DNA of 12,786 nt from Lachnospiraceae bacterium (GTDB lineage Bacteria > Bacillota > Clostridia > Lachnospirales > Lachnospiraceae): contig CAAGKF010000035.1 of assembly GCA_900770345.1 (NCBI GenBank), positions 1 to 12,786 of the forward strand, written 5' to 3'. How positions within the stretch are numbered: the stretch's first letter is position 1; each line of letters begins with the position of its first letter. The notes beneath the pieces are model-generated. The model made no database searches and was not told the origin of the DNA. It saw nothing but the letters and a program-made list of their open reading frames with translations. Positions 7,782 to 12,786 of this stretch are shown in pieces. The position numbers were made by a program, and so were the translations under genes.

Positions 7782-7810
7782 CTTTTATTTCACCGGGTGG
7801 TGAAGCACAA
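7782..7810 (-). promoter_or_regulatory. Candidate promoter of the seven-gene operon
   Basis: On the minus strand, TTGTGC (7810-7805) and TAAAAG (7787-7782) are separated by exactly 17 bases. The match to consensus is moderate (3/6 and 4/6), as expected for an activator-dependent promoter. The predicted leader is about 45 bases. The spacer is almost entirely the palindrome at 7789-7804. Confidence 0.35.
7789..7804. promoter_or_regulatory. Operator-like palindrome TTCACC-GGGT-GGTGAA
   Basis: This is a perfect 6-bp inverted repeat with a 4-base spacer in the only shared control region between the operon and its regulator. It fills the spacer of the candidate minus-strand promoter and lies just upstream of the plus-strand -10. 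A protein bound here could affect both directions. The binding protein (PRD regulator or RpiR) is unknown. Confidence 0.45.
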
Positions 7811-7825
7811 ACAGCAATCGCTTAC

Positions 7826-7831
7826 TATAAT
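7826..7831 (+). promoter_or_regulatory. -10 element TATAAT of the PRD regulator gene
   Basis: A perfect TATAAT lies 20 bases before the start codon. No good -35 box is seen at 17 bases. The predicted leader is very short (about 13 bases) and already contains the ribosome site AAAGGA. Confidence 0.5.
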
Positions 7832-7850
7832 CATTCAGTAAAGGAAAACC

Positions 7851-9752
7851 ATGACTTTATCAAATCGACAGATACTGATTCTTTCAATATTGAGACAGAG
7901 CAATACACCGGTCTCTTCTGCTGTGCTTTCTCAGAAAACAGGTGTTTCAAAAAGGACAGTCATTACTGACATACAGAACATCAATTCGGAGAAGAAGCTG
8001 ATCCTTGCCAGCCAGCAGGGTTATCTGATCAACGAGAATGAAGACACTGAAGTTGCATTGCTGCTTTCCGGAAAGTCCTCTGAGACTGAGAAAATCATTT
8101 TGAAAACACTTCTGTCTTCCAGAGCCCCAGTACAGATTCAGACGTTGCTGGACAGTCTGAATATTTCAAGCACCACTCTGCAGAACTGTATTACCAATAT
8201 GAACAGTCATCTTTTGGATACAGATCTGCGGATTGTGAGGAAAAGAAAAGAAATCTCTCTTGAAGGTCAGGAGACAAACAAGAGAGAACTGATGGGGATG
8301 CTGATTCATCGTGAATCGGACATGTTCTTTTCAGACATTGAAAATCTGAATGATTATTTCCCAGGATTTGATGCCTATGAAGCATCACAGTTGATCAACC
8401 AGGCACTGAAGAAATCCGACTATCGTGTAAAGGAATATTACACGGTCAATTTTCTCATCAATGTCCTTGTCATCCTGAGCCGTTCGCCCTTTCATAAGGG
8501 AGTACGGGAAGATAATCCCGCATTGCCAGATTCCTATTCTGAGACAATCATTGCAAGGGATCTCGTGAATTCAATTGAAAAGAAATCCCTGATAGTTTAT
8601 GACGACTACACTTCCACGCTCCATGAACTTTCAAGGATCATGTATGGCTTCATTGAGAAAGACACCAGAACGACCGTCGTTTCAACAATCCACATGATGC
8701 CGGAAGGATTCGTAGATATCATTCGAAAAATCCTGCAGGATACCTTTACTTCCTATCATCTGAATATTAACTACGAAAGCTTTCTGAACGTATTTGCCGT
8801 CCACGTCTATGAGCTGATCAAACGCTGCAATGGGGCAATTAATTTCGTTCCTTCCAGTGTTTCTATCCAGCAGAGCGATCCTTTTGTCTATGATGTTGCC
8901 GTATTCATTGCAAAGAAGCTTCATGACCAGTTCGATATCAATCTTCCGGAAAGTGAGATTAATCTGATTGCGGTTCACATCGGCTATGCCGTCGAGCAGT
9001 CGGATAATTATTCCGATAAGCCAACAATTGCAATCATTTCCAATAATTATCACGGGCTGGCTGACCGGATTATTGATCAGATACAGATGCTCTATGGACA
9101 GCAGTTTCAGATCGCAGGCGTATGGAAGAATATTTCAGATGTTCCTTTCCAGATTGCTTCAAGTGCCTTTATTATTTCCACATCCCGTATTTCTCAGGCC
9201 CCTTTCAGCATCTGCTATATTTCTCCATTTCTGACGTTGAATGATCAGAAAATCATTTCCGAGCAGCTGACCGCATATCTAAGCATTGTTAAAAACCGTG
9301 AGTTTTCGCATCTTTTCTATCAGTATTCGTCCCACGACTGTTTCCTGATACGGCATCAGAAAATGGGAAAGAGAGAGGCGATTCATGAACTGGCAGAACT
9401 GGCGATCAAAAATGGCGATGTTAATGATGATTTTGAAGAACATGTCCTGATCAGAGAAAGCTATTCATCTACGGGTTTTTACAACAAATTTGCCATTCCT
9501 CATAGTGATAAGCAGGAAGCCAGAAAAACAAGGCTTTACATCATGGTTAATACCGCCGGTATCACCTGGAATGATCAGACAATATACATCGTATTTCTGA
9601 TTGCTATCGATCATCGTGCGAGCATTGAATTCCGGCGCCTGTACAACAGCATTATTGAAACGCTTTACCGGAACGATTCCATAATGGCAAATCTGAATAA
9701 AATTCAGTCCATCAGTGATTTCATCCGCTATATTTCTCTGAACAACGAATGA
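7851..9752 (+). CDS. PRD-containing PTS regulator (LicR/MtlR-like transcriptional activator)
   Basis: This 633-residue cytosolic regulator is divergent from the operon it probably controls. The start ATG has AAAGGA 5 bases upstream. In order: N-terminal HTH (VSSAVLSQKTGVSKRTVITDIQNIN, about 21-45) and a second winged-helix segment (about 80-140); PRD1 (about 167-275); PRD2 (about 280-385) with histidines H318 (VFAVHVYEL) and H376 (LIAVHIGYAVE); an EIIB-like domain (about 392-475); and an EIIA Fru/Mtl domain (about 495-630) with the phosphorylatable H551 in FAIPHSD. PRD1 has Asn (about N204) where the first conserved His is expected, and the EIIB-like domain lacks the usual Cys. In this family, phosphorylation by HPr and by the cognate EIIB tunes DNA binding, so the protein should induce the operon when its glycoside is present. 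It binds DNA, so no RNA antiterminator site is expected or seen. Confidence 0.92.
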   Translation: MTLSNRQILILSILRQSNTPVSSAVLSQKTGVSKRTVITDIQNINSEKKLILASQQGYLINENEDTEVALLLSGKSSETEKIILKTLLSSRAPVQIQTLLDSLNISSTTLQNCITNMNSHLLDTDLRIVRKRKEISLEGQETNKRELMGMLIHRESDMFFSDIENLNDYFPGFDAYEASQLINQALKKSDYRVKEYYTVNFLINVLVILSRSPFHKGVREDNPALPDSYSETIIARDLVNSIEKKSLIVYDDYTSTLHELSRIMYGFIEKDTRTTVVSTIHMMPEGFVDIIRKILQDTFTSYHLNINYESFLNVFAVHVYELIKRCNGAINFVPSSVSIQQSDPFVYDVAVFIAKKLHDQFDINLPESEINLIAVHIGYAVEQSDNYSDKPTIAIISNNYHGLADRIIDQIQMLYGQQFQIAGVWKNISDVPFQIASSAFIISTSRISQAPFSICYISPFLTLNDQKIISEQLTAYLSIVKNREFSHLFYQYSSHDCFLIRHQKMGKREAIHELAELAIKNGDVNDDFEEHVLIRESYSSTGFYNKFAIPHSDKQEARKTRLYIMVNTAGITWNDQTIYIVFLIAIDHRASIEFRRLYNSIIETLYRNDSIMANLNKIQSISDFIRYISLNNE

Positions 9753-9812
9753 TACTAGATAGGTGTCAGGTTGTTCTATAACCGCCCTGTCCGCGATGCG
9801 CAAATACGAAGA

Positions 9813-10619
9813 TCATATTCCCTGGTCTCTTTTCTTTACAAGTTCAACAAGAGTGGATGAAAGGATTTCAGAGAAAATACGATATAGATTTACGGGCCCG
9901 GTCCTGCTGGTACAGCTCAATCGAAATACTCCGGAAAACTCCATTTTCTTTCCAGGATTGTGCCCGCTCGTCAGAAGATACTGTGCAGTCCCTTTCTCGT
10001 GAAGCTTCTTGATCTGCTCAGTGTAATATTCAAGATGCGAATCATTTTCCACAACATACAGAATCACATCCAATTTTCTAGCATGGTGAATCTGTTCCAT
10101 CTGGGTTGGCACAGGATAAAAGAAATAACATGGCACGCCATTGGCATTCAGATCGATCCTGAAATTATAAAGAGATGTAATCAATGAAGCTCCACCGATC
10201 ACGATCAGACTTTCATGATTCAGTACGTCCTCGAGAAAGTGCCGCACCTTTTTCATATTCAGTGTAGAGCGAAGCGTATTCAGATCATTGATTTCGCTGT
10301 CAACCAGTTCGGAACATACTGTTTCAGGTGTTTCCGTAAATGATGAATCTCGAAAATTTCTCGCAGCATAAATGCTGGGAATGAATTTTGAACGGAAATC
10401 CTGATAATCCCTGAAATGCAGCTTTCGCACGTAACGGCTGACAGTTGCTTCGGAAACATTAGCCTCACTTGCAAGATCCTTTAAGGACATTGGCAGATTC
10501 AGATCCTGCAGTCTCTTCAATAAAGTTATCGTAATACTGTAATCAGCGCTGTCAGTTGTCTCATAGGCAAATCTGCTCATAAGATTGACAAACACATAAT
10601 AAGGGTCGTTTCTATCCAT
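9813..10619 (-). CDS. RpiR/MurR-family transcriptional regulator
   Basis: This is a 268-residue regulator counted from ATG at 10619 (MDRNDPYYVFVNLMSRF). A GTG at 10631 would add four residues but falls inside the palindrome. The N-terminal HTH_6 domain has the helix-turn-helix LKDLASEANVSEATVSRYVRKLHF (about 46-69), characteristic of RpiR proteins. A SIS-like sugar-phosphate domain follows (about 136-236), beginning SLIVIGGASLITSLYNFRIDL. Its usual second motif (S-x-S-G-x-T) is replaced by YVVENDSHLEYY, so the ligand pocket is degenerate. The gene is divergent from the surface flavin reductase and convergent with the PRD regulator. It most likely represses itself and the reductase through the palindromes between them. 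Confidence 0.87.
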   Translation of the reverse strand: MDRNDPYYVFVNLMSRFAYETTDSADYSITITLLKRLQDLNLPMSLKDLASEANVSEATVSRYVRKLHFRDYQDFRSKFIPSIYAARNFRDSSFTETPETVCSELVDSEINDLNTLRSTLNMKKVRHFLEDVLNHESLIVIGGASLITSLYNFRIDLNANGVPCYFFYPVPTQMEQIHHARKLDVILYVVENDSHLEYYTEQIKKLHEKGTAQYLLTSGHNPGKKMEFSGVFRLSCTSRTGPVNLYRIFSEILSSTLVELVKKRDQGI

Positions 10620-10629
10620 AGGTCTCTTC

Positions 10630-10648
10630 ACTTTCAGATCGTGAAAGT
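10630..10648. promoter_or_regulatory. Palindrome ACTTTCA-GATCG-TGAAAGT at the start of the RpiR transcript
   Basis: This is a perfect 7-bp inverted repeat with a 5-base spacer. On the minus strand, TAGAAT (10661-10656, 5/6 match to a -10) lies just upstream, with TTGCGT 18 bases further. The palindrome would therefore cover the transcription start, a classic autorepression position. It shares the half-site GTGAAAG with the palindrome at 10701-10716. Confidence 0.55.
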
Positions 10649-10655
10649 CGCTTAC

Positions 10656-10661
10656 ATTCTA
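10656..10661 (-). promoter_or_regulatory. -10 element TAGAAT of the RpiR gene
   Basis: TAGAAT on the minus strand differs from consensus at one base. A weak -35 (TTGCGT) is 18 bases upstream. The predicted start falls at the edge of the operator-like palindrome. Confidence 0.4.
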
Positions 10662-10700
10662 CGGAACAATGAACCCTGTACGCAATAGTAAACTGAAATA

Positions 10701-10716
10701 TGTGAAAGCATTCACA
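10701..10716. promoter_or_regulatory. Palindrome TGTGAA-AGCA-TTCACA before the flavin reductase gene
   Basis: This is a perfect 6-bp inverted repeat, directly abutting the AGGAGG ribosome site and 9 bases before the ATG. It can be read as TGTGA-N6-TCACA, identical to the CRP half-site arrangement. It also carries the GTGAAAG half-site found at the RpiR start. Bound protein here would block transcription or translation initiation of the reductase. RpiR is the likelier binder, by proximity. Confidence 0.55.
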
Positions 10717-10725
10717 GGAGGGAGT

Positions 10726-12582
10726 ATGAAACGAATTAAACGAGGTATTTCTTTTATCATGGCATCGATGATGCTGTTAACGGGATGTGGAAGTTCGTCA
10801 GGGACATCTTCCACTGACCGCGGACCGTATGAGACAGATGGCGAACTGACAGGTACTGCACAGGGAATGAACGGCCCTGTCCCTGTAACGGTCACTGTTG
10901 AAAACGGAAACATCACTTCCGTTGTTGTTGGTGAAAATTCAGAAACACAGGGGATCGGATCCGAAGCAGTTGATAAGCTGCCGGACGAAATCGTCAAGGC
11001 AAATGGCACTGAAGTTGATGGAATCTCTGGCGCAACCGTCACTTCAAATGCAATTAAGAAGGCAGTCAACATTGCTCTGGGATTGGAAGCAGCAGAAACA
11101 GACAGCAGCAGTGCAGAAGTAGTCACTGACGCTGACATTATCGTTGTTGGTGGCGGCCTAACAGGTATGGTTGCAGCAATCCGCAGTGCAGATTTAGGTG
11201 CATCTGTCATTCTTCTTGAGCAGAGTGAAAGCCTTGGCGGAAACAGCAAATATGCCGGCGGCTATATTTCCGGTGCGAAGACAAAGCTTCAGGAAGATGC
11301 AGGCATCGATGATACCTATGAACTTGCTTATGAAGATCTGGTTCGTCTCGGTGGACTCGAAAATCTGAAACCGGAGCTGGCATGGGCACATGTTCAGCGG
11401 GCTGGCGAAATGGTCAACTGGGTAAATGAGCAGCTTGGTGTAACATTAAGTGAGCCTGGTTTCGGAGCTTATACACCGACAAATGTTGCCCGCGTTTATA
11501 AGGCTGACAGTGGAATGGATTATGTCAACGCTCTGCAGAATGCAATGCAGCCGTTTGTGGATGATGGAACATTATCCGTTCAGATGAACACCAAAGTTGA
11601 TTCGCTGATCATGGATGGCGATAAAGTCGTAGGTGTTACCGCTGGCGACACAGAATACCATGCGCAGGACGTAATCCTTGCTACAGGCGGCTATGCATAC
11701 AACAAGGAATGGATTGAGAAGTATAACTTTGCACATTCCCGTTCCCAGTCGCCTTCTACAGCAACCGGCTCCGGTTATGATCTGGCTGAGTCCGCTGGCG
11801 CGTCCTTCTCCAACATGGATTACATTCCTGCATATCCGGGAGCACTGGATATTGATGATGGAAGCTATTCCGCATCTGTCATTGCTGACGCAACGGGATG
11901 GTCCGGCTCCATCTGGGTAGATAACACCGGCAAACGTCTGTTTGATGAAGTTGGCTTCACAACAATTGCACGCCAGCAGGCATGGGAAAATGCGCCGGAG
12001 AACTACGTATACATGGTTTTCACTCAGGAAATGAGAGACAGTGCCGATACACCTGTACTGAACGTTGACGCAAAGAATGGCAACTGGGACAAATTTGATG
12101 AACTTCTTGCGGCAGGCAATGAAGTATACAGCGGATCAACCATTGAAGAAGTAGCCAAGGCGGCCGGAATTGATCCGGATGGATTAGCAGCTGAAATTGA
12201 GAAGTACAATGCAGATGTAGCAAACGGTAAGGATTCAGAATTCGGACGTACAGAGCGTCTCCAGAAGATTGACTCCGATACTTACTACATCATTCGTACT
12301 GTTCCGTATGTTCTCTTAAGCAAAGGCGGCGTAGATGTTAACACCAGTGCTCAGGTATTGAGAGAGGATGGCAGCGTCATTGACGGCCTGTATGCAGGCG
12401 GAGAATTAATCGGTGGAGCTAATATTGGCGGACATGCTTCTCATGGCGGACTTGCATGTGCATCCACATTTGTCTGGGGAACGATCGCAGCAGAAAATGC
12501 TGTATCTGATGTAAAGGGTGAAGAAGTTCATGTTGAAGGCTACACCCCGATCAGCACCGAAGTTCCAAATATCACTGAATAA
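10726..12582 (+). CDS. Surface lipoprotein flavin reductase (FMN_bind + fumarate-reductase-like FAD domain)
   Basis: This 618-residue exported flavoprotein has start ATG 10726, with AGGAGG 4-5 bases upstream; an earlier ATG at 10669 has no ribosome site and spoils the signal peptide. KRIKRG is followed by a hydrophobic core and the lipobox LTGC (Cys21), so the protein should be lipid-anchored outside the membrane. An FMN_bind domain (about 40-118) ends in DGISGATVTS, where T104 of SGAT is the residue to which ApbE-type transferases attach FMN. The FAD_binding_2 domain begins ADIIVVGGGLTG (136-147) and includes LATGG (318-322). The catalytic Arg of fumarate/urocanate reductases is kept as R404 in NTGKRLFDE. 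The usual substrate His and Arg near the C-terminus are not: the blocks read TVPYVLLSKGG and GGANIGGHASHGG. It is therefore a reductase of an unidentified extracellular acceptor, probably fed electrons through membrane quinol or flavin carriers. Confidence 0.9.
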   Translation: MKRIKRGISFIMASMMLLTGCGSSSGTSSTDRGPYETDGELTGTAQGMNGPVPVTVTVENGNITSVVVGENSETQGIGSEAVDKLPDEIVKANGTEVDGISGATVTSNAIKKAVNIALGLEAAETDSSSAEVVTDADIIVVGGGLTGMVAAIRSADLGASVILLEQSESLGGNSKYAGGYISGAKTKLQEDAGIDDTYELAYEDLVRLGGLENLKPELAWAHVQRAGEMVNWVNEQLGVTLSEPGFGAYTPTNVARVYKADSGMDYVNALQNAMQPFVDDGTLSVQMNTKVDSLIMDGDKVVGVTAGDTEYHAQDVILATGGYAYNKEWIEKYNFAHSRSQSPSTATGSGYDLAESAGASFSNMDYIPAYPGALDIDDGSYSASVIADATGWSGSIWVDNTGKRLFDEVGFTTIARQQAWENAPENYVYMVFTQEMRDSADTPVLNVDAKNGNWDKFDELLAAGNEVYSGSTIEEVAKAAGIDPDGLAAEIEKYNADVANGKDSEFGRTERLQKIDSDTYYIIRTVPYVLLSKGGVDVNTSAQVLREDGSVIDGLYAGGELIGGANIGGHASHGGLACASTFVWGTIAAENAVSDVKGEEVHVEGYTPISTEVPNITE

Positions 12583-12630
12583 TTCGCGGGCATTTCTGAC
12601 TAATCGAATAGTTAATATGTTCCACCGGGA

Positions 12631-12656
12631 GGATCGCATTCGTGCGATCCTTTTTT
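12631..12656 (+). terminator. Rho-independent terminator after the flavin reductase
   Basis: A perfect 8-bp stem GGATCGCA / TGCGATCC encloses a TTCG tetraloop and is followed by six T (12651-12656). It lies 49 bases after the stop codon. The T tract abuts the start of recognisable chrA homology. Confidence 0.93.
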
Positions 12657-12657
12657 C

Positions 12658-12774
12658 GCCTTCTTCCTATTAAGTGTCTATCTGATCCGTAAGAAAAAGA
12701 TGAGCCCAATCCCTGTCATTCTGATCGGTGCACTCATCGGTATCATTGCGGGTTATGCGGGGCTGATTGCCTGA
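12658..12774 (+). pseudogene. 3' remnant of a second chromate transporter gene
   Basis: The frame from about 12658 reads AFFLLSVYLIRKKKMSPIP and continues to GLIA with a TGA at 12772-12774. It matches the last 34 residues of the chrA copy at the left of the window at 28 positions, and the two stop codons align. Upstream, the frame runs straight into the terminator of the flavin reductase; no start codon, ribosome site or earlier ChrA helices exist. The fragment is therefore a truncated copy, not a gene. Its wobble-position differences show it was once under coding selection. The likely origin is insertion or replacement of DNA within a chrA gene, or deletion of a tandem paralog. Confidence 0.85.
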
Positions 12775-12786
12775 GTTGCAATACAT

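Noticed and set aside
7813..7826. CcpA cre-like site overlapping the upstream edge of the regulator -10
   Set aside because: Three mismatches to the cre consensus at outer positions; too weak to call.
7731..7850. RNA antiterminator target as for BglG/LicT
   Set aside because: No paired stem with terminator is present, and the regulator has an N-terminal HTH rather than an RNA-binding domain.
9753..9812. Terminator between the convergent PRD and RpiR genes
   Set aside because: Only a 4-bp GGTT/AACC pairing without a T tract is seen; not sufficient.
10659..11249. 196-residue minus-strand open frame over the start of the flavin reductase
   Set aside because: Antisense to the FMN_bind region, Ser/Pro/Thr-rich shadow composition, and it would run through the divergent regulatory region.
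1..12786. tRNA, rRNA, CRISPR, insertion sequence or integrase
   Set aside because: No cloverleaf, array-like spaced repeats, terminal inverted repeats or transposase/integrase motifs were found on either strand by eye.

Overview
The window looks like the chromosome of a low-to-mid G+C Gram-positive anaerobe (Bacillota). Supporting signs are strong AGGAGG-type ribosome binding sites, a lactose/cellobiose-family PTS, a PRD-type PTS regulator, an RpiR regulator, and a Gram-positive lipoprotein that carries covalent-flavin (FMN_bind) and fumarate-reductase-like domains. A gut member of the Erysipelotrichia/Clostridia type would fit, but the sequence alone does not fix the genus. I see no tRNA, rRNA, CRISPR array, transposase or integrase.

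Layout. (a) 1-456 (+) is the C-terminal part of a chromate-transporter (ChrA) family protein, entering from the left edge. (b) 457-666 is a gene-free convergent gap with a stem-loop terminator. (c) 667-7730 (-) is a compact seven-gene operon read right to left: GH1 6-phospho-beta-glycosidase (LacG-like pocket), PTS EIIB, EIIC and EIIA, a YczE/YitT-like membrane protein, a second GH1 enzyme (6-phospho-beta-glucosidase pocket), and an FAD-dependent oxidoreductase with a cysteine cluster. (d) 7731-7850 is a divergent promoter region with an operator-like palindrome. (e) 7851-9752 (+) is the PTS-responsive regulator (HTH, PRD1, PRD2, EIIB-like, EIIA). (f) 9813-10619 (-) is an RpiR/MurR-type regulator. 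(g) 10726-12582 (+) is a surface lipoprotein flavin reductase, divergent from the RpiR gene, with two palindromes between them and a perfect terminator behind it. (h) About 12658-12774 is a 3'-terminal scrap of a second, diverged chrA gene, 28/34 residues identical to the end of the chrA copy at the left.

How it may work. A beta-glycoside is taken up and phosphorylated by EIIABC. Two GH1 enzymes with different phosphate-sugar pockets then cleave the 6-phospho-glycoside. The PRD regulator senses PTS flux and drives the operon. The unusual part is the pairing of this sugar module with two flavoproteins, one cytosolic and co-transcribed, the other anchored outside the membrane under an RpiR regulator. 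One reading (inference) is that the aglycone of a plant or host glycoside is handled as a redox substrate. The whole cargo sits between an apparently complete chrA 3' end and a second chrA 3' end, so it looks like an inserted or replaced block.
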